This document shows, piece by piece, positions 18,227 to 27,600 of a stretch of DNA of 64,000 nucleotides. The notes below the pieces were generated by a model that ran no database searches, was not told the origin of the DNA, and was given only the letters and a program-made list of their open reading frames with translations. The position numbers and the translations under genes were made by a program. Position 1 is the first letter of the stretch, and each line of letters opens with the position of its first letter. Source of the DNA: Thiobacillus sp. (GTDB lineage: Bacteria; Pseudomonadota; Gammaproteobacteria; Burkholderiales; Thiobacillaceae); contig JANJWS010000030.1 in NCBI GenBank assembly GCA_024709425.1, positions 1 to 64,000 on the forward strand, given 5' to 3'.

Positions 18227-18241
18227 TCGGAAATTTTTACA
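18227..18241 (+). promoter_or_regulatory. PEP-CTERM box (candidate PrsR site) of the first PEP-CTERM gene
   Basis: TCGG-AAATT-TTTACA matches the motif TCGG-N5-TTTACA found upstream of all three PEP-CTERM genes here. It ends 86 bp before the -24 element. The extended context (gcg before, TTTC-CGCC after) is shared with the site at 20971-20985. Confidence 0.75.
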
Positions 18242-18327
18242 TTTCTCGCCGCACGGCCCGCGACCCGAGGCAGCCAATTCACCATATCCATCTGTTTCAA
18301 CGAGGTTTTCTTCAAGACTACGCGAAT

Positions 18328-18343
18328 TGGCACGAACGATGCT
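18328..18343 (+). promoter_or_regulatory. Sigma-54 promoter of the first PEP-CTERM gene
   Basis: TGGCACG-AACG-ATGCT fits the -24/-12 consensus TGGCACG-N4-TTGCW with one mismatch; GG and GC are correctly spaced. The predicted transcript start is about 12 bp downstream, giving a leader of roughly 110 nt. Confidence 0.78.
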
Positions 18344-18462
18344 TCGACTTCATCAGGTCCGCAGGCCTTCGCAGGTGCAAGGCGACACGCCCGTGTGGAC
18401 AGCATCCTTACCGCGGCGACACAAGCCCACTAGATCGTCAACGACACCTAAGGAGAAACACC

Positions 18463-19524
18463 ATGACACCCAATCAAAGCGTCCTTGCCGGCAGCGTGAT
18501 GCTGGCAGCCCTCGCGATCTCGGCCGGGGCGGCCCACGCGGGCGCGGTCATCACCAACGGCACCGTGACCCTGGGTGTAAACGACCAAGGCCATCTGAAC
18601 ACGCCCTGGCCTGCCGGGTCGTCGGATCCCCTGGGCATCGGCTATGTCGGTTTGCGCTACAACCCGACCGGCGCAGCGTCCACCGAGCCGGGCTGTCTGT
18701 GCGAAGGCTGGGGTGCGGCCATTATTTCCAGCGGCATCAAGGGTGGGGCCAACCGGGACGTCGGCGGCGTATCGTCCAGCCTCTCCCTGGTGAGCTTCGC
18801 CAGCACCGCGAGCACGGCCATTTCCGTCGTCAACATCAACGACGCCACGGGCGCTCCCGCCTTGCAGGTCACCCACAACTACCAGCCCCTGGCGACCACG
18901 TCGAGTCTCTACCAGGTGGCGGTGACGATCAAGAACCTCACCAACAGCGATATCGCCGCGGGCGACCTGCGCTATCGCCGCGTCATGGACTGGGACATCT
19001 ATCCGACGCCGTTCTCCGAGTACGTGACGATCCAGGGCGTGCCCGCCGCGCTCGGCATTGCCAACGGCTCCAACGTCTACCGTACCGACAACAACGGCTT
19101 CAACTCGTGGGATCCGACCAGCTTCTCCAGCTATGGCCTGCAAAACGTGAACTTCAGCGATTCCGGCCCCAACGACCACGGCGCCCTGTTCGATTTCGAG
19201 TTCGCAGCACTGGCCGCCGGCGGCGAGTTCACCTTCTACACTTACTATGGTGCCGCCGCGAGTGAGGCCGAGGCCGACATGGCGCGCCGGCTGGTGGACG
19301 GCGATGCGTCCGACGTGGATATCGGCCTCTATTCGTATGGCCAGCCGAGTGTGGATGGCGGGGCTACGCTGGGGATTCCCAATACCTTCATCTTCGGTTT
19401 CGGCGTGACCGGCGGCATCTTCGTCGATCCGGATCCGAATCCCACGCCGGAGCCCGCGTCGCTGGCGCTGCTCGGACTGGGCCTTGCGGGCCTTGCCGCG
19501 ACGCGCCGCCGCAAAGCCAAGTAA
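18463..19524 (+). CDS. PEP-CTERM sorted exported protein
   Basis: A 353-residue protein with a signal peptide (cleavage after AHA-G) and a C-terminal PEP-CTERM domain: PTPEPASLALLGLGLAGLAATRRRK, i.e. the PEP motif, a hydrophobic helix and a basic tail, the substrate signal for exosortase. The mature domain (about 27-320) is Gly/Ser/Thr/Asn-rich with many aromatic residues; I know no function for it. AAGGAG lies 8 nt upstream of the ATG. The 330-bp gap before it (18133-18462) holds the PEP-CTERM box and sigma-54 promoter and no gene. A terminator follows immediately. Confidence 0.92.
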   Translation: MTPNQSVLAGSVMLAALAISAGAAHAGAVITNGTVTLGVNDQGHLNTPWPAGSSDPLGIGYVGLRYNPTGAASTEPGCLCEGWGAAIISSGIKGGANRDVGGVSSSLSLVSFASTASTAISVVNINDATGAPALQVTHNYQPLATTSSLYQVAVTIKNLTNSDIAAGDLRYRRVMDWDIYPTPFSEYVTIQGVPAALGIANGSNVYRTDNNGFNSWDPTSFSSYGLQNVNFSDSGPNDHGALFDFEFAALAAGGEFTFYTYYGAAASEAEADMARRLVDGDASDVDIGLYSYGQPSVDGGATLGIPNTFIFGFGVTGGIFVDPDPNPTPEPASLALLGLGLAGLAATRRRKAK

Positions 19525-19546
19525 CAACGGCCGCATTTACACTCAG

Positions 19547-19579
19547 AACCCCTTCCCAGAAAATGGGAGGGGGTTTTTT
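19547..19579 (+). terminator. Rho-independent terminator after the first PEP-CTERM gene
   Basis: A 10-bp stem (19549-19558 with 19564-19573, one G-T pair) and 5-nt loop are followed by six T. It starts about 25 bp after the stop codon and separates the PEP-CTERM gene from the TPR gene. Confidence 0.88.
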
Positions 19580-19610
19580 GTTGCGTCCGCCATGAACCAG
19601 GGGTGATGAA

Positions 19611-20894
19611 TTGAAACCACCGTTCTTTTTTTTCGCGCTGGCCCTGTCGGCCGCTTCCGGCGTCCAGGCCATCGTCATCCCGCTCGACGAGGTCCCGCGG
19701 GAAGCGCTGCCCGGCGCGGCCGCCAGGCCGGCCGACCTCGCCTACGACGAGGGCCTTCCGGCGCTCAACCGCAAGGACTGGTCGGTGGCCCGTGCCGCGT
19801 TCAGCCGGGCGCTGCAGCATGATCCGCGCCATCTTGATGCCCTGCTCGGTCTCGCCCACGTGGCCGCGCAGCAGGACAAGCTGAAGGAAGCGGAAGACTG
19901 GCTGAAGCGGGCGCTCGCCAACCACCCGCAAAGCGCGTCGGCTCACCTGTCGTGGGGACGCTTCCTCATCGCCACGCGGCGTCCGGCGGAGGCAGAGACC
20001 GCCCTCAAGCAGGCCGCCACGCTCGATCCCAGGGCCGCGGCGCCCCACCTGGCCCTGGGTGACCTCTACAGCGGACCGCTGAACAAGCCGCAGACGGCCA
20101 CCGAAGCCTACCGGCAAGCAGCCCACCTCCGCCCGGAACACGCCGGTGCCCACTACGGACTGGGCATGGGCCTGCTCACCGCCGGGCAGCTTTCCGAGGC
20201 CGAATCCGCCCTCAAGCGATCCGGCGCACTCTCTCCCGGCAACCCACTGCCACGACTGGGGCTGGGCAGGGTCTATGTCGCGCAGGGCAGGCACGCCGAG
20301 GCGATCGCCTTGTTCGACACGGTGCTCGCCACCGACGCGAACCAGGTCGCTGCCCTGGTGGGCCGGGGAGACGCCCATCTCAGCCGGCAGGACTTCAAGA
20401 CCGCTTCCGAGGATTATCGACGCGCCACCCGGGCGGCCCCCAGGAATGCCGAAGCCTTCCTCAAGCTGGGCATGAGCCTGCAGGCCCTGCAAAAGACGGG
20501 GGAAGCGGAAAAGGCCTATCTTGCCGCCCTGCAGGTCGAGCCTCGCCTCGCGCTCGCCTACAACAACCTCGCCGCGATGGCGCCGCAGAACCGCACGTCG
20601 GCGAGACAGGCGCTTGCCTGGGCCGAGAAAGCCGTCCAGCTCGCCCCGGATACCGCCGCCTTCCTCGACACGCTGGGTTGGGCCTATTACCGGGCCGGCA
20701 TGCTCGCCGAAGCCCGGCGCACGCTCAAACGCGCACTCGCCCAGGATGCGCGCACAGCCGACACCCACTATCACCTCGGCGCGGTGCTTGCGGCACTGAA
20801 GCTGAAACCGGAAGCGAAGGCCGCCCTGCGCAAGGCGCTCGCCATTCAACCGCAACACCCGGAAGCAAAGGCTGCCCTCGCGAAGATCGAGTGA
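19611..20894 (+). CDS. Exported TPR-repeat protein
   Basis: A 427-residue protein with a signal peptide (cleavage after VQA) and about ten tandem 34-residue TPR units from about residue 40 to the end (for example HYGLGMGLLTAGQLSEAESAL, LDTLGWAYYRAGMLAEARRTL). TPR arrays form binding scaffolds. The start is TTG at 19611, supported by GGGG 7 nt upstream and by the signal peptide. Lying between two PEP-CTERM genes it resembles a small relative of the PrsT lipoproteins further along, but has no lipobox. A role in PEP-CTERM or polysaccharide assembly is inferred from position only. Confidence 0.85.
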   Translation: MKPPFFFFALALSAASGVQAIVIPLDEVPREALPGAAARPADLAYDEGLPALNRKDWSVARAAFSRALQHDPRHLDALLGLAHVAAQQDKLKEAEDWLKRALANHPQSASAHLSWGRFLIATRRPAEAETALKQAATLDPRAAAPHLALGDLYSGPLNKPQTATEAYRQAAHLRPEHAGAHYGLGMGLLTAGQLSEAESALKRSGALSPGNPLPRLGLGRVYVAQGRHAEAIALFDTVLATDANQVAALVGRGDAHLSRQDFKTASEDYRRATRAAPRNAEAFLKLGMSLQALQKTGEAEKAYLAALQVEPRLALAYNNLAAMAPQNRTSARQALAWAEKAVQLAPDTAAFLDTLGWAYYRAGMLAEARRTLKRALAQDARTADTHYHLGAVLAALKLKPEAKAALRKALAIQPQHPEAKAALAKIE

Positions 20895-20970
20895 GACCTG
20901 GCGCGGCGCCGGGCACACCGTCAGCCCGACATGGATTCGCCCCCGCCGCGCCTCAAGCGGGAAGCTCGCG

Positions 20971-20985
20971 TCGGTTTTTTTTACA
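20971..20985 (+). promoter_or_regulatory. PEP-CTERM box of the second PEP-CTERM gene
   Basis: TCGG-TTTTT-TTTACA, the same motif as at 18227-18241, ending 84 bp before the -24 element of the promoter at 21070. Confidence 0.75.
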
Positions 20986-21069
20986 TTTCCACGCCCACAT
21001 CTCTCCCCACGCAGGGGGTGATATTTCTATTTCATTGTTCTAAATGCACTTTTTTATCTTCGACAAAGA

Positions 21070-21085
21070 TGGCATGAACAATGCT
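21070..21085 (+). promoter_or_regulatory. Sigma-54 promoter of the second PEP-CTERM gene
   Basis: TGGCATG-AACA-ATGCT matches the -24/-12 consensus with two mismatches and is nearly identical to the promoter at 18328-18343, including the AAC spacer and the TC after it. The leader would be about 115 nt and contains an 8-bp hairpin (21114-21121 with 21138-21145). Confidence 0.75.
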
Positions 21086-21208
21086 TCATCCCTGTTGACA
21101 GCTGCTTTGGGCCGTTCGGCGACACGACACACAGGTGCGCCGAACATCGCCGCAGCGGCAAGGTTCCGCATGACTGCCTGAAATCAAACGACCAGAAGGA
21201 GAAACTTC

Positions 21209-21994
21209 ATGAAACCGATCCACAACATCCTCGCCAGCGGCATGATGCTCGCGGGTCTGAGCGTCGCCACCGGGGCGGCCCAAGCCGGCGCGTTCGACAC
21301 CGGCATCCCCGGCACCTGGAGCTGCACCGGCAACTGCGGCACGCTGGGCGCCAATGGCGTCGTCACCGCTTCGCCCGAAGGCGGCAACTATGGCTGGATC
21401 GCCAGCAACACCGGCATCACCGGCCTGGGCCCGTTCGGCGGCACCGACGGCTCGCGTCTGCGTACCGGCGTGTTTTCCGCCGCCGCCGGCGACGATCTGG
21501 AATTCTATTTCAACTACGTCACCTCCGACGGCGCCGGCTATGCCGACTATGCCTGGGTGCGCCTGCTCGACAACAGCCTGACCGAGGTGGCCCTGTTGTT
21601 CACCGCGCGCACCACGCCGGGGGGCGACACGGTCCCGGGCTTCGGGCTGCCGGCGCTGAATCCCGACGTCACGCTGTCCCCCGCCAGCACGCCCATCATC
21701 CCCGGCGGCCCGGTGTGGTCGCCGCTGGGCGGCTATTCCGGCGCCTGCTACAGCACCGGGTGCGGCTACACGGGCTGGATCGGGATGAGCTACGAGATCG
21801 CCGCAGCGGGCAACTACGTGCTCGAATTCGGCGTCGTGGACTGGTCCGACCAGATTTACGACTCGGGCCTGGCCTTCGACGGCATCCTGGTCGGCGGCAA
21901 GCCGATCGACCCGATTCCGGAGCCGGCCTCGCTGGCGCTGCTGGGCATCGGCCTCGCGGGCCTGGCCGCGATGCGCCGCCGCAAGCACGCCTGA
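21209..21994 (+). CDS. PEP-CTERM sorted exported protein
   Basis: A 261-residue protein with a signal peptide (cleavage after AQA-G) and the C-terminal tail PEPASLALLGIGLAGLAAMRRRK, nearly identical to the first PEP-CTERM protein. The middle is a beta-rich domain with aromatic/Gly-rich segments (for example DDLEFYFNYVTSDG, LEFGVVDWSDQIYDSGLAFDG), the NF038132/DUF-like jelly-roll pattern common in PEP-CTERM proteins. AAGGAG lies 8 nt before ATG. The 314-bp gap 20895-21208 holds its regulatory module. Confidence 0.92.
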   Translation: MKPIHNILASGMMLAGLSVATGAAQAGAFDTGIPGTWSCTGNCGTLGANGVVTASPEGGNYGWIASNTGITGLGPFGGTDGSRLRTGVFSAAAGDDLEFYFNYVTSDGAGYADYAWVRLLDNSLTEVALLFTARTTPGGDTVPGFGLPALNPDVTLSPASTPIIPGGPVWSPLGGYSGACYSTGCGYTGWIGMSYEIAAAGNYVLEFGVVDWSDQIYDSGLAFDGILVGGKPIDPIPEPASLALLGIGLAGLAAMRRRKHA

Positions 21995-22010
21995 AGTACG
22001 CTCGGCCTGC

Positions 22011-22042
22011 AAAAAAGCCGACGCAGCGCGTCGGCTTTTTTT
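22011..22042. terminator. Bidirectional Rho-independent terminator
   Basis: An 8-bp GC stem (22017-22024 with 22028-22035) has seven T on the plus side and six A on the other, so it can end both the PEP-CTERM gene (plus) and the convergent sulfurylase/APS kinase gene (minus). Confidence 0.88.
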
Positions 22043-22058
22043 ACACCTGTCGCTTCGG

Positions 22059-23690
22059 TCAGCGCAAGTAGCCTTCGTGTTCCAGTTTCAGCAGGACCTG
22101 CTGCACGGCTTCGTCAATGCCAAGGTCGGTGGTGTCGATCGCCAGTTCCGGACTTTCCGGTACTTCGTAGGGATCCGAAACGCCGGTGAATTCCGGAATC
22201 AGGCCGGCACGTGCCTTGGCGTAAAGCCCCTTGCGGTCGCGCGACTCGCAGGTGGTGATCGGCGTGGCGACATGGATCTCGACGAAACCGCCGACCGCCT
22301 CGATCATTTCGCGCACGTCACGGCGCGTCTGGCGGTACGGCGCGATCGGCGCGCAGATGGCGATGCCGCGGTTCTTGGTGATTTCGGAGGCGACGAAGCC
22401 GATGCGGCGCACGTTGATGTCGCGGTGCGCCTTGGAGAACCCGAGTTCGGATGACAGGTGGCGGCGCACGATGTCACCGTCCAGCAGGGTGACCGAGCGC
22501 CCACCCATTTCCATCAGGCGCGCCGCGAGCGAGCGCGCGAGGGTGGACTTGCCGGCACCCGACAGGCCGGTAAAGAAGACGGTGAAGCCCTGGCGCTCGC
22601 GCGGCGGGCTCTGCCGGTGCAGTTCGGCCAGCACCTCGGGGAAGCTGTACCACTCCGGGATCTTCAGTCCGGCCTGCATGCGGCGGCGGAACTCCTCGCC
22701 AGGCAGGGTGAGCACGCGCGACCCGGCCGGCACCTCCGCCTCGGACAGATACTCCGCGCGGTCCTCCACGTAGACCATGCGCGGATAGGCGATGAGCTCG
22801 ACGCCGATTTTGTCGATCTGCGCGCTCGCGGGCAGGTCGGCGTGCCGCCGTGCCAGGTCCTCACCACGCCGGTGATCGCCTTCTGGCTGGTGCTCGCCGC
22901 CGACGATGAGCAGGCTGCAACCGTGGTTGCGCGCGACGATGGCACGCAGCAGCACTTCCTTGGCGCTGCAGCCGCGCGGCGGCGCCGGCAACAGGGCAAG
23001 CTGGGTGGTGGCGGCAGGGAAACGGTCGCGCACGGCAATGAAGCTGCGCACCAGCGAAAAATACGCGGGGGCATCGGTGAGGTCGCCGCCCGCCTGCGGA
23101 TGCAGCAGCAGGTTGGCTTCATTCTCGATCGCGCGCTTGAGACAGAACGCGTACTGGGCGCGGTGGATCGGCTGGCGCGCCTGCCACGCCAGCACGCGGC
23201 GCCAGCCGCGCTTGGCGAAACTGGCGCGCAGCTCGGCCGGCGTGGCGCGCAGGGCGACGAAATCGGGGTGCGGCGGCAGCGCGACCCCATCGACCGGACC
23301 GCCGAGCCGCCAGGTGCCATCGTCGTTCCACACGTCGCTCACGCTCATGACGGCGAGCATGAACCCCTCGCCGTCGCGCAGGGCGATGCGATCGCCCGGC
23401 TTGAGCTCGCCCGCCACTTTCTGGCGGCTCGACAAGGTGATGGGCAACGGCCAGAAAGTGCCGTCGTCGAGCGTCATGTCGGTCTCGACCTGCCGGCACT
23501 GCGCGCGCGTCATGAAGCCGGTGAGCGGGGAATAGGCGCCGCTCATGAGCATTTCCAGCTCGCACTGGGCCTGCCAGTCAAGGTCGAGCGAGGGCAGGCC
23601 CAGCGCCTCCTGCTTCAGCGCATCGGCGCGCGCCGGGTCGATCAGGTTGACGAGGGCGCCGCCATAGGGCGCGAGCAGCTGGTGGTCCAT
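22059..23690 (-). CDS. sat/cysC: ATP sulfurylase-like / APS kinase fusion with altered sulfurylase site
   Basis: A 543-residue fusion. The N-terminal ~365 residues have the ATP sulfurylase fold (PUA-like part with SGAYSPLTGFM; C-terminal part with MVYVEDRAEY). The catalytic motifs are changed: the usual Q-x-R-N-x-x-H-x-x-H reads Q-A-R-Q-P-I-H-R-A-Q (170-179), and the usual GRDHA reads GGEHQ (264-268). The C-terminal APS kinase (about 370-543) keeps the P-loop GLSGAGKST (375-383), the DGD motif and the conserved FVEIHVATP region, so it should phosphorylate APS to PAPS. The sulfurylase half may be weak or regulatory. Fusions of this order are known from Aquifex and Thiobacillus. It starts 15 bp after the DHH gene ends, probably one operon. 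Confidence 0.88.
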   Translation of the reverse strand: MDHQLLAPYGGALVNLIDPARADALKQEALGLPSLDLDWQAQCELEMLMSGAYSPLTGFMTRAQCRQVETDMTLDDGTFWPLPITLSSRQKVAGELKPGDRIALRDGEGFMLAVMSVSDVWNDDGTWRLGGPVDGVALPPHPDFVALRATPAELRASFAKRGWRRVLAWQARQPIHRAQYAFCLKRAIENEANLLLHPQAGGDLTDAPAYFSLVRSFIAVRDRFPAATTQLALLPAPPRGCSAKEVLLRAIVARNHGCSLLIVGGEHQPEGDHRRGEDLARRHADLPASAQIDKIGVELIAYPRMVYVEDRAEYLSEAEVPAGSRVLTLPGEEFRRRMQAGLKIPEWYSFPEVLAELHRQSPPRERQGFTVFFTGLSGAGKSTLARSLAARLMEMGGRSVTLLDGDIVRRHLSSELGFSKAHRDINVRRIGFVASEITKNRGIAICAPIAPYRQTRRDVREMIEAVGGFVEIHVATPITTCESRDRKGLYAKARAGLIPEFTGVSDPYEVPESPELAIDTTDLGIDEAVQQVLLKLEHEGYLR

Positions 23691-23705
23691 GTATGTTTCC
23701 GGAGG

Positions 23706-24668
23706 TCAGGCAAAGGTCTGGTAGAAGGCCGCGACAAACCGGTCAAGCTCGGCGTCGGGCAGGTGATTGATGCCGGCCGCCCCCTTGCGTCCGCCACCGG
23801 TTTCGAACTGGCTGCACAGCACGTCCGCGCCCGACCGGGTCGCCAGCGGCGCGCGCACGCTGACGACATAGCCGCCGCCCGACTTGGCGGTGAGCACGGC
23901 GTGCGCCTGCCGGGGAGATTCGACGGCGAGCTGGTTGCCGAAGACACCGGAAATCCGCCGCGCCCACTTTTCCGCGGGCAACACGAAGACCCGCCCGCTG
24001 GCGCGGCGCTCCGTCGCCGGCATTGCGACCGCACGCGCCATGTCCGCCTGGTACCCCGCTTTCAGGGTCCGGTAGGCTGGCGAATCGGCGATGAAGGCGA
24101 AGGGGTCCGGGAACGGACGCAACTGGCGATACAGCTCGGCCGGATCGTAGAACAGGTCATCGAGCGTTTCGCCGTAGCCGTTGTAGTTGAGGCATTCACC
24201 GAGCGATTGCAGTTCGGCCAGCTGCGCCTCGGAAAGCGCGAGCGGTGCCGCGGCGGTGCGTGCAGATTCAGCGAGGTTGTCGCCAAAGGCGGCCGCCACC
24301 GCCCATGGCAGATGGCGCCCCTCGAGATGGTGGTTCACCAGCAGGCTGGTGCAGACCGCCGCGTCGGTGTCGATGTGCGCCTCGAAGCGCGGATGGACCG
24401 GAATGTCGCCCGGCTGGTGATGGTCGAAATAGCGCACTTCGGCACCCGCGGCGAGCAGGCGATCGAGCGCGTCGCGATTCTTCGACAGCGCGACGTCGAG
24501 CACGGTGACGCGGTCGCCGGCGCCGGCGGTAACGCGCTTCAGCAGGCTGATGTCGCGCTTGGGACCGGTGACGAGCTCGGAGTCGACCGGTTCGGCGAGC
24601 CGCAGCTGGTGCAGGGCGCAGAGCCCGTCGGCGTCGCCGTTGAAAACATCGATTGTGCGTGTGCTCAT
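23706..24668 (-). CDS. DHH/DHHA1 family phosphoesterase
   Basis: A 320-residue protein with an N-terminal DHH domain (DVFNGDADGLCALHQL, a DxD metal motif; VLDVALS; YFDHHQPG with the DHH signature) and a C-terminal DHHA1 domain ending in GGGRKGAAG. Relatives are manganese-dependent phosphoesterases such as NrnA, which degrades short oligonucleotides and dephosphorylates pAp, the by-product of PAPS use. As the first gene before the APS kinase fusion (15 bp gap), pAp removal is a reasonable inference. The start lies only 22 bp from the divergent heparinase-fusion gene. Confidence 0.85.
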   Translation of the reverse strand: MSTRTIDVFNGDADGLCALHQLRLAEPVDSELVTGPKRDISLLKRVTAGAGDRVTVLDVALSKNRDALDRLLAAGAEVRYFDHHQPGDIPVHPRFEAHIDTDAAVCTSLLVNHHLEGRHLPWAVAAAFGDNLAESARTAAAPLALSEAQLAELQSLGECLNYNGYGETLDDLFYDPAELYRQLRPFPDPFAFIADSPAYRTLKAGYQADMARAVAMPATERRASGRVFVLPAEKWARRISGVFGNQLAVESPRQAHAVLTAKSGGGYVVSVRAPLATRSGADVLCSQFETGGGRKGAAGINHLPDAELDRFVAAFYQTFA

Positions 24669-24690
24669 GCTTGTTCGCTAGAATCCGGTA

Positions 24691-27600
24691 ATGCCCCGTC
24701 GACAGCCCGCCCATCCCTCAACCCGGCCAGGGGCGGCCATGCTGTGGCTCGCCCTCGCCTACGGCATGCTGGTGATCTACGGCACCCTGTTTCCGCTCGG
24801 CGAATGGACGCCCCCAGCGGGGGACTGGTTCAATCCTATCACGGCGGCATGGCCGGAAAGTGCGCCGCGCGCGGACCTCTTCGTCAACCTGCTCGCCTAT
24901 GTCCCGCTGGGACTGTTCCTGGCGCTGTGGCTGCGGCCCCGGATCGGCACGATCGCGGCCATCGTCGTGGCATGCGTGGCGGGCAGCACGCTGAGCTTCG
25001 CGCTCGAAACGCTGCAATCGGCACTGCCGAGCCGCGTGCCCTCGCCGCTCGACTGGGTGGCCAACAGTGCCGGCAGTGCGGGCGGCGCGCTGCTTGCCGG
25101 CGTGCTGGACCCGCGATTCGCCCCCGGTCGCAGGCTGCTGCACTGGCGGCAGTCATGGTTCGCGCCTGGGACCCTCGCCAATCTCGCCCTGGTCGTCGCC
25201 GCCCTGTGGGCGCTGACCCACGCGGCCCCTTTCGTGCCGTCGCTCGACTGGGGCAGTCTGAAAAGCGGCCTCAAACCGCTGGGCAACACACTGCGCCATC
25301 CCTCCACCTTCGAGCCAGCGGGTGCACTGGTGATGGGGCTGCATGTGGTCGCGCTCGGCCTGCTGCTGCGCTGCGTCGCACAACGGCCGCTGGTCTGGCC
25401 ATTCATTGTGTTCAGCCTGGCAGTACTGCTGCTCAAGGTTCCCGTCGTCGGGCGCCAGCTCAGCCTTGAGGCGCTGATCGGCTGGCTGGGCGCCGCCGCG
25501 CTGCTGGCGACGCCGCCCGCGCGGACACCGGCGGGCCGCATCGTGCCGGCGGCCGCGGCCTTGCTGACGGCGCATGCGCTGGCGCAGTTCGCGCCGGGCC
25601 AGGATGCCGCCACCTCGGTCATCAACTGGATTCCCTTCCGGGGCCAGGTCGGCACGCTGGAGGGCATGCTCGATCTTGTGGAAACGCTGTGGCCGTTCAT
25701 GGCCCTGGGCCTGCTGGCGCGCTGGCTGACCGCATGGCGCTGGCGCCTCGCCGTCATGCTGGGCGGTGGCGCGATGGTGGGTCTGCTGGCCTTCAGCCTG
25801 GAATGGCTGCAACAGTCCATCCCGGGCCGCTTCGCCGACATCACAGACGTGCTGCTGGCGGTGCTGGGCTGGCTGCTGCCCTGGCTGTTTGCCGAAACCC
25901 ATGCGCGCACGATCCCGCCCGCCACGCTGCCCGCGCCGCGGATGATGCGCTGGGCCGTGCCCGCGCTGGCGACGGTCATGGTCACGCTGGGCGTGGCGGG
26001 ATGGATGGCCGGCAGCCAGGTCCGAATGGCGAGCGACGATCGCGGCCGCAGCATGCTGCCGGCGCCGGAAACGCTCACGGCAATCGTGCTGCCCGGCTTC
26101 CATCACGGCCACCCCCGCCTGCCCCACCCGAGCGATGCCGACATTTCACGCCTGCGCAGCGAGAACCCGGGCTGGATCGAGCAGTCGCGCCGGCTCGCCG
26201 ACGGCGGCAAGGGCCAGTTGTGGGACGTCATCTTCATGGCCTACATCGAGCCCGGCAGCCAGGACCTCGCCCTGCTGCACCGCCGCCTGATGGAGATGCG
26301 GTACAGCTATCGCGGCCACCAGCAGGCAAAGCCGATCGCGCAGGCCTACGACTGGCTCTACGCGCAATGGAACGACACGCAGCGCGACGCGCTACGCGAA
26401 AAGCTGGCCGAGGGTGTCGGCTACCTGGTGAACTACATCCGCACCGACCGTCTTTCACCCTACAACGTCTATCTCTACAACAGTCCGTTCCAGGCACTGG
26501 TGGCGGCGAACCTCGCGCTGCACGGCGACGACCCGCGCGGCGAGCTTTACATGCGCTTCACCTACGACCTGTGGAAGCACCGTGTGCTGCCCGTCTGGCG
26601 CCAGATCATGGGACAACATGGCGGCTGGCACGAGGGTGGGGAGTACCTCGGCATCGGCATCGGGCAGGCCGTCTACCAGGTGCCGGCCATGTGGCGCAGC
26701 GCGACCGGCGAGGATCTCTTCAGAACCGAGCCCGGGCTGCGCGGCTTCCTCGATTTCGTCGTCGACCGCAAACGCCCGGATGGAACGGACTTCCGCTGGG
26801 GCGATGCCGGCTTCTTCGACCGCAACGTGCCCGACGTCGTGCCGCTCGCGCTCGAGTACCGCCATGCCGCCGCCTACAGCCTGCGTCCGCCCCGGCTCGC
26901 CCCTGAACCCAGCAGCTGGCCGTGGGGGCCGCTGACCGACGCCAGCCTGCTGGCGCCCGAAGCCCCTAGCCCCCTGCCGCTCGACCGTCGCTTCGACGGC
27001 ATCGGCCTGGTCGTCGCGCGCAGCGACTGGAGTGCGGACGCCACCTACCTGACCTTCAAGGCCGGTGACAACTACTGGTCGCACAGCCACCTCGACCAGG
27101 GCGCGTTCACGCTCTACAAGGGCGGCGAACTCGCGCTCGACAGCGGGTTCTACGGACCGAAGTACGGTTCCGACCACCACATGAACTATGCCTACCAGAG
27201 CATCGCGCACAACCTCGTCACCGTCACCGACCCGGACGACACGGCACTGGCGAGCGGCAAGGAGACGCGCGCCATCGCCAACGACGGCGGACAGCGGCGC
27301 ATCGGTTCGGGCTGGGGCCTCGAATCGGCCCCCATCGACCTCAACGAATGGCTCGACCAGCATGCGCTCTACCACACCGGCGCGCTGCGGCACTACTACA
27401 GCGGGCAGGACAGCGTGGTCGCTGTGGCCGACCTGACGCCCGCCTACACCAATCGCCATTCCGGACCGGGCGAATTCTCCCATCGCACACGGCGCGTCGA
27501 ACGCATGTGGCGCACCCTCGTCTACGACCGCCGGATGGATGTCGTCATCGTGCGCGACGTCGTCCACGCCACGCACGCCGACTTCGTGAAGCGTTGGCTA

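Noticed and set aside
19521-19535. ACGG-CCGCA-TTTACA, one mismatch to the PEP-CTERM box
   Set aside because: It directly follows a PEP-CTERM stop codon, has no -24/-12 element at 70-90 bp and lacks the A/T-rich spacer of the other boxes.
22031-22045. A further match to TCGG-N5-TTTACA on the plus strand
   Set aside because: It is made by the stem end and T-run of the bidirectional terminator and has no sigma-54 promoter or plus-strand gene downstream.
22458-25469. A 1003-codon plus-strand open frame over the sulfurylase and DHH genes
   Set aside because: Covers two clearly recognised minus-strand enzymes and part of the VanZ fusion in another frame; composition is typical of an antisense high-GC shadow.
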